A stretch of DNA of 64,000 nucleotides, taken from positions 62,001 to 126,000 of the forward strand of contig NZ_POIZ01000087.1 in assembly GCF_002960425.1 (NCBI RefSeq). The letters run 5' to 3'. The position numbers and the translations under genes were made by a program. Under the pieces are notes generated by a model that saw only the letters and a program-made list of their open reading frames with translations, searched no databases and was not told where the DNA came from. This stretch comes from Streptococcus suis. Its GTDB lineage: Bacteria; Bacillota; Bacilli; Lactobacillales; Streptococcaceae. The number at the start of each line of letters is the position of its first letter. The stretch's first letter is position 1. Below, piece after piece: positions 47,698 to 57,446 of this stretch.

Positions 47698-48497
47698 TAT
47701 TTCTTCCTCTCTTTCGTCATCCACATAATCAAGAGCATGGCCAAAATCAAGACCACACCTATGGTTGAACCCATTCCCCAGTTTTGTGTGGTGAGGAAGT
47801 GTTGCTCAATAGCTGTACCAAGTGTAATCACTCGGTTACCACCAATCAAACGGGTCAACATGAAAAGGCTCAAACTTGGAATGAAAACCGCCTGAACACC
47901 AGAACGGACCCCATTCATAGAAAGAGGAAAAATAACTTTTGTAAAGGTCTGCCAAGAAGTTGCCCCCAAATCACGACTAGCATTGATGAGATTTTTATCC
48001 AAATCATCCAAGGCATTAAAAATTGGCAATATCATAAAGGGAATCTCGATATAGGCTGCAACAGCAATGAAAGAGAAATCCGTGAAGAGAATTTGCTGGG
48101 CACCCAGACCAATAAATTCTAAGAACTGGTTAATAGAACCATGTTGCCCAAAAATACCAATAAAGGCATAGGCTTTTAGCAAGAGATTGACCCAGGTTGG
48201 CAAAATAATGAGCATCAGCCAAAGCTGTCTATGCTTGAGCTTGGTCAAGAAATAGGCCGTTGGGTAGGAAAACAAAAGTGTGACCAGAGTAATAATACCT
48301 GCGTAAAAAATAGAGTTAAAACTCATTCGCAGATAGGTCATATTTGGCGAGTTAAAATAAGTTTGATAATTAGCCAGAGTGAAATTACCATGAATATCAA
48401 AGAAGGATTTGAAGATAATCAGGGCAACAGGTGCGAGTACAAAGAGAAAGACCCATAGGGCATAGGGAATTGCAAAGAGCCTAGAGGTTTTCTTCAT
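47697..48497 (-). CDS. potB: Spermidine/putrescine ABC transporter permease PotB
   Basis: The partner permease, 266 residues, six helices, EAA-type loop [22 protein letters not shown]. It overlaps potA by 17 bases and potC by one, so all four pot genes are translationally linked. Confidence 0.95.
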   Translation of the reverse strand: MKKTSRLFAIPYALWVFLFVLAPVALIIFKSFFDIHGNFTLANYQTYFNSPNMTYLRMSFNSIFYAGIITLVTLLFSYPTAYFLTKLKHRQLWLMLIILPTWVNLLLKAYAFIGIFGQHGSINQFLEFIGLGAQQILFTDFSFIAVAAYIEIPFMILPIFNALDDLDKNLINASRDLGATSWQTFTKVIFPLSMNGVRSGVQAVFIPSLSLFMLTRLIGGNRVITLGTAIEQHFLTTQNWGMGSTIGVVLILAMLLIMWMTKERKK

Positions 48498-49635
48498 TGC
48501 GTTCCTCCTCGATAGCGTTGATCAAGCCATCTTCCACCTCTTCCACTTCCACATACTCTTCAATACGGGCATCAAATTCTTCCTCTGTTTCATTGAGCCG
48601 CATGATATGAATGTCTTCTGGTTCAAAATCCAGACCAATCACTTCTCCCACAATGGCCTTACGGGTTGAGTGAATCATCCACTCATTACCAAGGTCATCA
48701 TAAGCAATGATTTCATAGTGAACCCCACGGAAGAGCTGAGTATCGACTTTTACCTGCAATTTGCCTTCTTCTGGAAGGGTAATCTGCAAATCTTCTGGAC
48801 GGATGACAACTTCAACTTCTTCATTAGGACGCATACCACCATCGACAGCTTCGAAGCGTTTGCCGTTGAATTCTACAAGATAGTCTTCAATCATTCGACC
48901 TGGAAGAATGTTTGATTCACCAATAAAGGTCGCAACAAAATGGTTGATTGGCTCGTCGTAAATGTCCACTGGTGTTCCAGACTGGACAATCTCGCCTTCG
49001 TTCATGACAAAAATCCAGTCACTCATGGCCAGAGCTTCTTCTTGGTCATGGGTAACAAAGACGAAGGTAATTCCTAGACGTTGTTGCAATTCACGCAGTT
49101 CGTACTGCATTTCAGTCCGCAATTTCAAGTCCAAGGCTGATAAAGGCTCATCTAGCAAGACAACGCGGGGCTGATTGATGATGGCACGGGCAATAGCGAC
49201 CCGTTGGCGTTGACCACCAGACAATTTCTGAATAGAACGTTTCTCGTAACCTGAAAGACGGACCATTTGGAGAGCCTCGGTCACACGGCGTTCAATTTCA
49301 GCCTTGTTAACCTTGCGCAATTTAAGAGGAAAAGCCACATTTTCAAAGACAGACATATGTGGGAAGAGAGCATAGGATTGGAAAACGGTATGGACATCTC
49401 GTTTATTGGTCGGAACATCGTTTATCCGTTGACCGTCCAGATAAATATCGCCTGAACTCGCATCCAATAAACCAGCAATAATATTCAAAATCGTTGATTT
49501 TCCTGAACCAGAAGCTCCTAAAAGGGTATAAAATTTCCCTTCTTCCAATTCAAAACTAATATCCTTTAATACAGTTGTTCCACTGTCTTCAAATACTTTT
49601 GAAACGTGTTTAAATTCAATAATTGGCTTTTTCAA
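48481..49635 (-). CDS. potA: Spermidine/putrescine ABC transporter ATPase PotA
   Basis: The ATPase of the polyamine importer, 384 residues. Walker [10 protein letters not shown], signature [15 protein letters not shown], Walker [16 protein letters not shown], the switch His in FVTHDQEEA, and a C-terminal TOBE regulatory domain ([12 protein letters not shown]). The last 40 residues are strongly acidic ([20 protein letters not shown]), longer than in many homologues. First gene of the operon, after the repeat at 49682. Confidence 0.96.
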   Translation of the reverse strand: MKKPIIEFKHVSKVFEDSGTTVLKDISFELEEGKFYTLLGASGSGKSTILNIIAGLLDASSGDIYLDGQRINDVPTNKRDVHTVFQSYALFPHMSVFENVAFPLKLRKVNKAEIERRVTEALQMVRLSGYEKRSIQKLSGGQRQRVAIARAIINQPRVVLLDEPLSALDLKLRTEMQYELRELQQRLGITFVFVTHDQEEALAMSDWIFVMNEGEIVQSGTPVDIYDEPINHFVATFIGESNILPGRMIEDYLVEFNGKRFEAVDGGMRPNEEVEVVIRPEDLQITLPEEGKLQVKVDTQLFRGVHYEIIAYDDLGNEWMIHSTRKAIVGEVIGLDFEPEDIHIMRLNETEEEFDARIEEYVEVEEVEDGLINAIEEERNEENL

Positions 49636-49681
49636 TTCTCATAAATTCCTTCTTTTTAAACAGAGCCAGATGGCTAAAGTT

Positions 49682-49899
49682 TAGTCTTTCAGTTTGCTTT
49701 TAGTACTAGGCAACGAGTTGCAGCCAGCTTGCACAGTCCAAACATCTGTGCAAGGTTGGAAATAATACTTGCGATAGCAAGTAACTGTCGTAAGTACGGC
49801 AAAGCGAGTTCAAACAATCCAGTGGAGTGTTTGAAGTTGGAAATAAGGAAAAAGAGTTTCCTCATATGCCGACGTAATAAAAGATAAACTGAATGACTA
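49682..49899. mobile_element. BOX-like / MITE-like repeat between potA and murB
   Basis: Second copy of the element type at 2076. Ends are imperfect inverted repeats (TAGTCTTTCAGTTTGCTTTT at the left; the complement of the right end reads TAGTCATTCAGTTTATCTTT). Internal hairpins: 49729-49753 (TTGCACAG/CTGTGCAA), 49766-49783 (TACTTGC, GATA, GCAAGTA) and 49809-49835, joined by GGTTGGAAATA or GTTGGAAATA. The last bases TAG (minus strand) are the stop codon of murB. Confidence 0.75.
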
Positions 49900-50805
49900 T
49901 GTAGCAGCAGGGTCGCCGATAATACGAACCTCTCTCTCCAGCGTAACACCTGAAGATTTTTCAACAACTTCAATCACATGGGCGATCAAATGTTCATAAT
50001 CCAATGCCGTTCCATCAGCCACATTGACCATAAAACCAGCGTGTTTTTCAGATACTTCCACACCGCCAATACGGTAACCTTTCAAACCAGCTTCCATAAT
50101 CAACTGACCTGCAAAATGACCTGGAGGGCGTTTAAAGACTGAACCACATGATGGATATTCCAATGGCTGTTTCAACTCACGCAAATGGGTCAAACGAGCC
50201 ATTTCATTTTGGATAACAGGATAGTTACCAGGTTTTAGGGCAAATTTAGCAGATAAAACAATGGCACCATTCTCTTGTAGAATAGAAGAACGATAGCCAA
50301 AACGTAACTCACGGTTATCAAGTGTTTCTACATAACCTGCAGGTGTCAAAATCTGAGCCGAAACCAAGATATGAGCGATTTCGCCACCATAGGCACCAGC
50401 ATTCATGTAGACAGCACCGCCAATACTTCCAGGAATACCACAGGCAAATTCAAAACCTGTCAAGGAATGGAAGAGGGCAACCTTTGTCGTTTCAATCAGA
50501 TTAGCCCCTGCTTCTGCTTCAATGGTGTAGCCCGAAACAGTCACAGAATTGAGCTTGTCCATGCGGATAACAAATCCACGAATACCACCGTCACGAACGA
50601 TAATATTACTTGAATTGCCTAGTACCTGCCAAGGAATGTTTTCACGCTTGGCAAACTCGACAATACGGACAATTTCATAACGGTTACGAGGAAATGCTAA
50701 GTAATCAACAGCTCCTCCAACTTTTGTATAAGTATATTCTTTTAAGGGCTCGTCGAACCGAATGTCAATCCCATCCAATTCAAGCCTAATTTTATCTTTC
50801 ATCAT
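49897..50805 (-). CDS. murB: UDP-N-acetylenolpyruvoylglucosamine reductase
   Basis: Reduces UDP-GlcNAc-enolpyruvate to UDP-MurNAc, an early step of peptidoglycan synthesis, with NADPH and FAD. The 302 residues include [47 protein letters not shown], and the catalytic Ser in [13 protein letters not shown]. The stop TAG is formed by the first bases of the repeat that follows. murB-potABCD is a known streptococcal order. Confidence 0.97.
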   Translation of the reverse strand: MMKDKIRLELDGIDIRFDEPLKEYTYTKVGGAVDYLAFPRNRYEIVRIVEFAKRENIPWQVLGNSSNIIVRDGGIRGFVIRMDKLNSVTVSGYTIEAEAGANLIETTKVALFHSLTGFEFACGIPGSIGGAVYMNAGAYGGEIAHILVSAQILTPAGYVETLDNRELRFGYRSSILQENGAIVLSAKFALKPGNYPVIQNEMARLTHLRELKQPLEYPSCGSVFKRPPGHFAGQLIMEAGLKGYRIGGVEVSEKHAGFMVNVADGTALDYEHLIAHVIEVVEKSSGVTLEREVRIIGDPAAT

Positions 50806-50898
50806 CTTCTCATTTCAATTTAAAATATACAGGTCATATTATACCAAAAAACAGCACAAAAAACGAATAGAAATCCAATTTATGGTCAGAATTTTTAC

Positions 50899-50925
50899 GA
50901 AAAAAATCAGCTCACACGGAGCTGA
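50899..50925 (-). terminator. Terminator of hom-thrB
   Basis: TCAGCTC and GAGCTGA arms with a five-base loop, then seven T on the minus strand, after thrB. Confidence 0.9.
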
Positions 50926-50928
50926 AAA

Positions 50929-51789
50929 TTAGAGCACTTGAATACCCTGGGTATCTACATGGAGAGAATGAACGGTTCCATCTAGGTCTAGTTGTTCAAG
51001 AGCAGCCACGAGGGCAGTTTCTTTGTCCTTTGATGCCAATACCATGACAGTTGGTCCAGCTCCTGATAAATAGGTCGCGTAGGCTCCCAATTCTTGTGCT
51101 GTTTGCTTGATTGGACAAAATTCTTTGACCAACAGTTGACGGAAGGGTTCATGGAACATATCTGACTGAATGGCTTTTCCAGCCTTTTCCAAATCACCAG
51201 CCATCAAACTGGCAACAGCTACATTGGAAATGGCGCTGGCTGCCACGGCTTTTTTATAGCCCATTTGTGAAGGTAGCACCCCACGACTTTCAACGGTCCG
51301 CAAAGGGTAGTTCGGAATAAAGGCAACAAAGCTTGCCTCAGGAAACTCTGTTACCACTGCCTGAACCTTTTTATTGACATAGCTGGCAATAACTAGATTA
51401 CCATAAATCGCAGGCGCCACATTGTCAGGATGGCCTTCAATTTCAGTTGCTTTGAGCAATTTTTCCTCTGCCGTCATATTCAATCCTGCCAACTGATTGG
51501 CCAACTCAATACCTGCTACAATAACAGAGCTGGATGAACCCAATCCACGCGCCAATGGAATATCACTGGTCATCTTGATCCGATGTGGTTGCAAGTTTTT
51601 AGCCACTTTTAGTGCAGTCTTAATCAAAAGATTGTTCTTGTCTGAGGGTACATGATCAAGATTGTGTTCAATTACCCAATCTTCTGTTTGTTCCAAAACT
51701 TCAATGGTCAAGTATTTTGAAAGGGCAACACCAACAGAGTCAAAACCAGGACCGATATTGGCTGATGTTGCTGGAATAATAATTTTCAT
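50929..51789 (-). CDS. thrB: Homoserine kinase
   Basis: Phosphorylates homoserine for threonine synthesis. GHMP-family kinase of 286 residues with [18 protein letters not shown], the ATP loop [16 protein letters not shown] and [13 protein letters not shown]. It starts three bases after hom and the two make an operon; thrC is not in the window. Confidence 0.97.
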   Translation of the reverse strand: MKIIIPATSANIGPGFDSVGVALSKYLTIEVLEQTEDWVIEHNLDHVPSDKNNLLIKTALKVAKNLQPHRIKMTSDIPLARGLGSSSSVIVAGIELANQLAGLNMTAEEKLLKATEIEGHPDNVAPAIYGNLVIASYVNKKVQAVVTEFPEASFVAFIPNYPLRTVESRGVLPSQMGYKKAVAASAISNVAVASLMAGDLEKAGKAIQSDMFHEPFRQLLVKEFCPIKQTAQELGAYATYLSGAGPTVMVLASKDKETALVAALEQLDLDGTVHSLHVDTQGIQVL

Positions 51790-51792
51790 GTC

Positions 51793-53079
51793 TTATTCTC
51801 CCAATACCTTGAAGGTATTCAAGACTGTAAAATCAGTTTCCTGAGCCAGTTTAGCAGTCACATTCTCCAATTGTGTCTTGCTCATTTCGTGGGTAACAAT
51901 GACTAAACGAGCAGTTTCACCATCCGCAGCTTGTTGCAAAATTTGTTTGAAGGAAATTTCTTCCGAATTAAAGATTTCTGCTAAACGAAGCATCTTACCA
52001 TTCTTATCAGGCGCAACAATTGAGAAATAGTACTCGCTCTTAACATCGCTTGGAGCAGCCAATTGAAGCGTACGGCTGTATTCATTGAAGGCTTTTCCGA
52101 TAGTATTATCTTTCAAACGACGAACGATACGGATAATATCAGCCGTTACACTTGTTGCTGTTGGCTTCTGACCTGCACCTGGTCCATAGTACATAGACTG
52201 ACCGATACCGATAGATTCGACAAATACAGCATTCATCACACCATTGACGCTAGCAAGTGGATGGTTTTTCGGTAGGAAGGTTGGAGATACTTCGGCAGCA
52301 ATACCAGAGGTGGTTTCTTGAATATCACCCACAAGTTTAATGACATAACCCAATTCTTGAGCCACTGCTACATCTTCTGGCGTGATGTTTGAAATTCCCT
52401 TGTGTGCCACATGGTCAAAATCAACTGTCATCCCGAAAGCAAATTGACTGAGGATAACTGCCTTGTAAGCCGCATCAATACCTTCAACGTCATTTGTTGG
52501 GTCAGATTCTGCATAGCCAAGTTCCTGCGCTGTTTGAAGAGCTTTTTCGTAAGTCCAGCCTTCATCAACCATCTTAGTCAACATGAAGTTAGACGTACCA
52601 TTCAAGACACCGAGGATACGAGTGACCTTGTCAGCAGCCAAAGAGTTGACCAAGGTACGCAAGATTGGAATACCACCTGCCACAGCAGCTTCATAATAAA
52701 GCGCAAGACCTTTCTCTTCAGCCAAGGCACGCAATTCGCTACCATGAACCGCCAACAAATCCTTATTGGCTGTGACGATATGCTTGCCAGCTTCAAGAGC
52801 ACGTGTAATAAAGGTTTTAGCAGGTTCAATCCGTCCCATCAATTCAACGACAATGGCAATGTCCTCATCCGCTAAAATCTCATCAATATTTGTTACAAAA
52901 TGGTAGTCATGACCTGCAGCCAACAAGCGTTCTTTTTCTACATCATCTTTTACTAGAACCTTTGCTACTTCAATGCTGTCCTGGGCAGCCTTTTCAATCT
53001 TTTCTGTATTTTCTGCTAATAAAAATGGCACACCACTTGCAACAGTACCAAATCCAAGCAATCCAATCTTAACGACCAT
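51793..53079 (-). CDS. hom: Homoserine dehydrogenase
   Basis: Reduces aspartate semialdehyde to homoserine. The 428 residues have the NAD(P) motif [11 protein letters not shown], the substrate domain [11 protein letters not shown] and GGIPILRTL, the [10 protein letters not shown] segment, and a C-terminal ACT domain ([21 protein letters not shown]) that usually mediates threonine feedback. No riboswitch or T-box is visible in the short divergent spacer upstream. Confidence 0.97.
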   Translation of the reverse strand: MVVKIGLLGFGTVASGVPFLLAENTEKIEKAAQDSIEVAKVLVKDDVEKERLLAAGHDYHFVTNIDEILADEDIAIVVELMGRIEPAKTFITRALEAGKHIVTANKDLLAVHGSELRALAEEKGLALYYEAAVAGGIPILRTLVNSLAADKVTRILGVLNGTSNFMLTKMVDEGWTYEKALQTAQELGYAESDPTNDVEGIDAAYKAVILSQFAFGMTVDFDHVAHKGISNITPEDVAVAQELGYVIKLVGDIQETTSGIAAEVSPTFLPKNHPLASVNGVMNAVFVESIGIGQSMYYGPGAGQKPTATSVTADIIRIVRRLKDNTIGKAFNEYSRTLQLAAPSDVKSEYYFSIVAPDKNGKMLRLAEIFNSEEISFKQILQQAADGETARLVIVTHEMSKTQLENVTAKLAQETDFTVLNTFKVLGE

Positions 53080-53145
53080 GTAATCTCCTTTTAAAAGTAT
53101 TTCTACTATTATATCAAATAGACTAACTTTTTGGCAAAAAATTTG

Positions 53146-53154
53146 GTATAATCA
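53146..53154 (+). promoter_or_regulatory. Extended -10 of the deacetylase gene
   Basis: TGGTATAAT (TATAAT at 53149-53154) about 30 bases before the ATG at 53185; GGGAGAAG is the ribosome site. Confidence 0.6.
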
Positions 53155-53184
53155 ATCTATACATATTTATAGGGAGAAGTTTTT

Positions 53185-54123
53185 ATGAAGCATTCCAGAC
53201 TGACTACTCTAAATAGAAAACAAAAGCGAAAAAGACGGACAAGAATCGAACGATTCTTAGACCTACTTCCCCTACTTCTTTTGTTTATCCTACTCGGCTT
53301 CCTCATATTTAAAGTCTCGCAACAAATAACTGACAAACCAGACAACAGTTCTTCATCTGCCAAGCAGGTACAAGAACAAGGAACTATGACAAATTCCAGC
53401 TCTTCCAGTCCAACAGCTATCACTTGGGAAGTACAGGCTGAACCAGTCAAACTACCTATTCTCATGTACCATGCCATTCATGTCATGGCACCTGAGGAAG
53501 CTGCAAATGCAAATTTGATTGTTGACCCTGCAACCTTTGAAAGTCATTTAAAAGCCTTACAGGACGCGGACTATTACACGCTTTCACCTGAAGAGGCCTA
53601 TAAGGTGCTCACTGAAAATGTCTTACCAGCTGGGAAAAAAGTGGTCTGGCTAACCTTTGATGATAGCCTCTGGGATTTCTATAGCCACGCCTACCCCCTG
53701 CTCAAGCAGTATCAGATGAAGGCTACAAATAACGTCATCACAGGTTTTACAGAATATGAACAAGCTGGTCATCTGACCATCGAGCAAATCAAGGAAATGC
53801 AGGCAGCTGGTCTTTCTTTCCAAGGTCATACTGTCAACCATCCAGACTTGGAATACAGTACCATTGAAACACAAACCGAAGAACTGACTACATCTAAGGC
53901 CTATCTAGATAGTCAGCTACAGCAAAACACCATCGCCATTGCCTATCCTGGTGGTCGCTATTCAGCTGATACAGTTGCCTTGACTGAACAAGCAGGCTAC
54001 AAACTAGGTGTCACAACCAACAACGGTTTGGCTTCTGCTAGTGACGGCCTGCTCACTCTCAATCGCGTTCGCATCCTCCCTACCACTACAGCTGAAAATC
54101 TACTAGCAGAAATTGCCTATTAA
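53185..54123 (+). CDS. Polysaccharide deacetylase (NodB domain), membrane-anchored
   Basis: A 312-residue protein with a basic N terminus, one membrane helix (about 29-46), a Ser-rich linker and an extracellular NodB domain. Motifs are MYHAI, TFDDS (Asp pair), GHTVNHPDL (the His-x3-His metal site) and AYPGGRY. Such enzymes remove acetyl groups from cell-wall or capsule amino sugars; here the target cannot be told, though the form is closer to IcaB/YxkH-type than to PgdA, which is longer. It is alone on the plus strand with a terminator directly after. A decayed second 3' end lies at 55346. Confidence 0.87.
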   Translation: MKHSRLTTLNRKQKRKRRTRIERFLDLLPLLLLFILLGFLIFKVSQQITDKPDNSSSSAKQVQEQGTMTNSSSSSPTAITWEVQAEPVKLPILMYHAIHVMAPEEAANANLIVDPATFESHLKALQDADYYTLSPEEAYKVLTENVLPAGKKVVWLTFDDSLWDFYSHAYPLLKQYQMKATNNVITGFTEYEQAGHLTIEQIKEMQAAGLSFQGHTVNHPDLEYSTIETQTEELTTSKAYLDSQLQQNTIAIAYPGGRYSADTVALTEQAGYKLGVTTNNGLASASDGLLTLNRVRILPTTTAENLLAEIAY

Positions 54124-54140
54124 ATGTTACAAACATGTAT

Positions 54141-54183
54141 ATGAGAAAACTCCCCTGTCATCACTGACAAGGGAGTTCGTTCA
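54141..54183 (+). terminator. Terminator of the deacetylase gene
   Basis: AACTCCC and GGGAGTT arms with a 16-base loop, then a T-containing tail. A near copy is at 55422-55458. Confidence 0.75.
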
Positions 54184-54221
54184 TATACTAGTATAGAAGA
54201 TCTACCTAAAATTTCACTTTG

Positions 54222-55109
54222 TTATTTACCATACCAAGCAATACCTTCATATTTCCAACCACGTTCTTGAAGGATTTTCACCTCGTTCTCATCGGTAGTA
54301 TAATGATGTGAGCCCGATGTAAGACTGCTATGGAATAATCGGTGAACATGCGTATCACCACCTGAATACCAAGCAATACCCTCATTTATCCAATTATACT
54401 GACTAGTTAAAATATCCACCTCATGTGTGTCTATTGTATAGTGGTGATCCTTCAATATTGGATTATAAAGGCGATATACAGCTTGACCTGATGCAGGTGA
54501 CAACCAAGAGATTCCCTCATAAGAACCCCAACCTATTTTGGTTAGGAAATCTCGCTCATCAACTGACCCTGTGTAAAAATGCTCTTTATTATTGGGATTG
54601 TAAAAACGATACATTGGTCTGCCATCAAAAAAATCTGCTTCTACAACTGTAACTTCCCAACCAACCTTCACCTCATTAACTATTAATTTTAACGGTGACT
54701 TAGCCAATTCTTCTTGAAACTTTTTAGCCTGTATACTATCACCACTTGGAAAATTTGGAATGACTTCTGTTTTTCCAACTTTTAGCGCCTCCCAATTCCC
54801 CTGCTCATCAAATGAGATGATAGATGGGTCCCTTACCGTCATTTCAAATGAATAACGAAAATCTTTCAATGGGGAATTCTGAGGACGAAGAATTTGTCCT
54901 TTTTCACCCACTTTTAATGTCATTCTAAAGGTTCCTGGTTCATATTCTGAAGCACCATGACTGATAAATTCAACTAAATGTTCATCAGTTGAACTTATTT
55001 TTTCAACGACTGTACTATCATTTTCTAAAGCAGAAACACCTAGATTTCCAGATGGTTCTAATAATAAAACTGAAATAAGCAAAATAAATAGACCAATTAT
55101 TTTTTTCAT
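54222..55109 (-). CDS. Secreted protein with three DUF5648-like repeats
   Basis: From the ATG at 55109 (MKKIIGLFILLISVLLLEPSG) it has 295 residues with a signal peptide. The middle part (FRMTLKVGEKGQIL, IISFDEQGNWEALKVGKTEV) looks like a bacterial Ig-like domain. The C-terminal 140 residues are three repeats of the pattern Y/HR(L/F)(Y/F)xxxxxxHxYT...E...L...(G/N)W..EGI(A/S)W, known from many Gram-positive surface proteins. GTGGAGG stands before the ATG, so the 11-codon longer start is not used. No anchor is visible; it may be released. Function unknown. Confidence 0.75.
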   Translation of the reverse strand: MKKIIGLFILLISVLLLEPSGNLGVSALENDSTVVEKISSTDEHLVEFISHGASEYEPGTFRMTLKVGEKGQILRPQNSPLKDFRYSFEMTVRDPSIISFDEQGNWEALKVGKTEVIPNFPSGDSIQAKKFQEELAKSPLKLIVNEVKVGWEVTVVEADFFDGRPMYRFYNPNNKEHFYTGSVDERDFLTKIGWGSYEGISWLSPASGQAVYRLYNPILKDHHYTIDTHEVDILTSQYNWINEGIAWYSGGDTHVHRLFHSSLTSGSHHYTTDENEVKILQERGWKYEGIAWYGK

Positions 55110-55345
55110 TGCTATCCTCCACAGTACCGTATCTTGCGGCAACGCTTTTAAATTAAAACGTAAATCATTTTATTTATGTTAATAGGTACAACTCCATCGC
55201 CTTCCTTCACGCTAATACTTAGTTTAATGGTAATATGGTTAGTCGAATCAAGTATCGTTCCGACACCTTGTGCTTTATATATTGATACATTTATTATAGA
55301 ACTAATTATTGATACTGTCAATCAAAACAAAAATTCATTATAGGG

Positions 55346-55461
55346 GACTCCCTGCCTTCTACTGAAGAGAAAAACCTTCAAGTAGAAATTACCAATAAAT
55401 TTTTACAAAAAATTATATGAGAAAACTCCCCAGTCTTCACCGACAAGGGAGTTCGTTTTAT
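55346..55461 (+). pseudogene. Decayed duplicate of the deacetylase 3' end plus terminator
   Basis: The frame SLPSTEEKNLQVEITN (plus strand) aligns with the last residues of the deacetylase ILPTTTAENLLAEIAY, and the DNA after it matches the deacetylase 3' flank including TATATGAGAAAACTCCC and the terminator AACTCCC/GGGAGTT. No start and no upstream domain remain. The bases from 55143 to 55345 show no gene or clear homology. Confidence 0.6.
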
Positions 55462-55463
55462 GT

Positions 55464-55672
55464 ATACTCAATGAAAATCAAAATCAGGCTAGCTCCAAAG
55501 GTTTGGGGAACCTTTGGAGGTTAGAAATAGAACGAACGAAGTTCGCTTCTCCAAGAGCAGATAGCCCCCTACTACTTTCGCATCTTCAGGTAGTAGGCTG
55601 AAAAAATCCACAGGATTTTTTCACTCATCAAATCAAGTCAACAACGTCTGCTTTTTGATTTTCGAAGAGTAT
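55464..55672. mobile_element. BOX/RUP-like element with ATACTC...GAGTAT ends
   Basis: Left end ATACTCAATGAAAATCAAAA and right end TTTTGATTTTCGAAGAGTAT are imperfect inverted repeats, the same termini as pneumococcal BOX and RUP elements. Internal hairpins: 55494-55518 (10-bp stem), 55533-55545 (CGAAC, GAA, GTTCG), 55568-55597 (CCTACTAC/GTAGTAGG) and 55600-55622 (GAAAAAATCC, ACA, GGATTTTTTC). A diverged copy is at 59207. The right end lies inside the coding region of the ABC exporter at 55638. Confidence 0.8.
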
Positions 55673-57437
55673 TGGATTGACTAAACTGACTTTGATACAG
55701 ATTATAATAGAAACCCTTGTCTGCTAAAAGACTGTCGTGGTTGCCTTGTTCGATAATCTGCCCATCCTTCAAGACCAAAATCTTATCAGCTTCCTGAATG
55801 GTTGATAAGCGGTGGGCGATGACAAAACTGGTCCGCCCCTTCATCAATCGCTTCATAGCCTTTTGAATGAGGAGTTCCAAACGTGTATCAACGGAAGAAG
55901 TCGCTTCATCAAGGATGAGAATGGCTGGGTCCGCTAACAAGGCACGCGCAATAGTCAAGAGCTGTTTCTGACCTTGGGAAATATTGCTGGATTCCTGGTT
56001 CATTTCCATGTTGTAACCACCAGGCAGGGTGCGGATAAAGTGGTCGACATTGGCAGCTTTGGCAGCCTCAACAATTTCTTCATCCGTCGCATCCAGACGT
56101 CCAAAACGCAGGTTTTCCTTGATGGTCCCTTCGTAGAGCCAAGCATCCTGCAAGACCATACCAAATTGACTACGGTAGGATTGACGAGAAATCTTTCTAA
56201 TATCCTGACCATCCACCTTGATAGCACCAGATGTGACATCATAGAAACGCATGAGCAGGTTGATGAGGGTTGTCTTACCAGCCCCTGTTGGTCCAACGAT
56301 CGCCACCATTTCACCTGGTTTCACATCAAGAGTAAAATTACGGATAAGTGGCTTATCTTCTGAATAGCCGAATTCGACCAGTTCAAAGCTGACTTGTCCG
56401 GTCAGACTAGCTGACAACTCTAGCGCATTTGCGTCTTCTTCGTCAAGCTCATCTAGGACTGAAAAGATGCGTTCAAGGGAAGATTTAGCAGACTGCAACT
56501 GGGGTGCCAACTGGGTCAAGGTTTGGACGGGCTGAGAAATCTGCCAGACGTATTGGACGAAGGCCTGCATATTACCAACTGTCAATGTACCCGCAAGGAC
56601 TTTCAGACCAGCAAGTAAGGCCACGACGACATAGGCAATGTTTGACAAACCGTGTACCAGGGGCATGAGCAAGCCAGACATGAAACTAGCCTTGAAGCCA
56701 ACTTCCTGCAAGTCAGCAGTTATCTGGCGAAATTCTTGCGTGGACAACTCTTCACGACCGTAGAGCTTGAGGACGTTAAAACCAGTAAGGTTTTCTTGGA
56801 CAAAGCCATTCAAACGGCCAAGCGCATCAGCCTGTTGTTTAAAGTAGGGTTGGGATTTGCCCATGACAAACTTGGAACCAAAATAGGTCACTGGAACCAA
56901 GGTTACGACTACAAGTGCTAGGGATACATCCAACCAGAAACACATGAAAATGGCTAGAGAGAGAGTCAGAACAGCATTGACTAACTGAAGGAAACTTTGT
57001 TGCAGGGCATTCGACACAGTTTCCACATCGCTTGTAAAACGTCCAAGTAAATCACCATACTGGTGCTTGTCAAAATAAGAAACAGGAATTTTGTTAATCT
57101 TATGGCTCAAGTCCTGACGCAGTTCCTTGGTCGCCCCCTGCACTGCCTTGGTCATAAAATAGTTAGAACCATAGGCACCGATTTCATACATCAGAGCGCG
57201 CAGGGCATAGATGGCAAGCATGATGGCGATGTAGGAATAGTTTAGTTGAGCCCCTGCTACTCCATTTGCCATGTCCAGCAAATTCTTGGTCAATTCTGTG
57301 ATGATAAGCCCCAACACAAAGGGTTCCAAGGCATTCATGACTGCACTGATGGTCTTTAGAAAAACAGCTAAAAATACAGAAGATTTGTAACGACGTAGGT
57401 AGCCCCAAACACGGGTAAATACTGATGAATTCTTCAT
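55638..57437 (-). CDS. ABC exporter half-transporter, catalytic-site subunit
   Basis: A 599-residue fusion of six membrane helices and an ABC ATPase. Walker A VGPTGAGKTT, signature ISQGQKQLL (second Gly replaced by Gln), Walker B ILILDEATSSVD with the catalytic Glu, and switch His in VIAHRLST. With the gene upstream (degenerate Glu but canonical LSGGQ) it forms a heterodimeric exporter of the LmrCD/BmrCD or PatAB-like kind. The last 11 residues (NTLRKSKSRRC) and the stop codon come from the terminal repeat of the element at 55464. Substrate unknown; drugs or peptides are typical. Confidence 0.92.
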   Translation of the reverse strand: MKNSSVFTRVWGYLRRYKSSVFLAVFLKTISAVMNALEPFVLGLIITELTKNLLDMANGVAGAQLNYSYIAIMLAIYALRALMYEIGAYGSNYFMTKAVQGATKELRQDLSHKINKIPVSYFDKHQYGDLLGRFTSDVETVSNALQQSFLQLVNAVLTLSLAIFMCFWLDVSLALVVVTLVPVTYFGSKFVMGKSQPYFKQQADALGRLNGFVQENLTGFNVLKLYGREELSTQEFRQITADLQEVGFKASFMSGLLMPLVHGLSNIAYVVVALLAGLKVLAGTLTVGNMQAFVQYVWQISQPVQTLTQLAPQLQSAKSSLERIFSVLDELDEEDANALELSASLTGQVSFELVEFGYSEDKPLIRNFTLDVKPGEMVAIVGPTGAGKTTLINLLMRFYDVTSGAIKVDGQDIRKISRQSYRSQFGMVLQDAWLYEGTIKENLRFGRLDATDEEIVEAAKAANVDHFIRTLPGGYNMEMNQESSNISQGQKQLLTIARALLADPAILILDEATSSVDTRLELLIQKAMKRLMKGRTSFVIAHRLSTIQEADKILVLKDGQIIEQGNHDSLLADKGFYYNLYQSQFSQSNTLRKSKSRRC

Positions 57438-57446
57438 ACATTCCTC

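Noticed and set aside
49689-49973. 94-codon minus-strand frame
   Set aside because: Lies in the repeat element and the murB 3' end; peptide shared with the other repeat copy, not a gene.
53080-53184. Threonine or methionine riboswitch/T-box before hom
   Set aside because: The spacer is about 100 bases and shows no T-box sequence or stem-loop leader.
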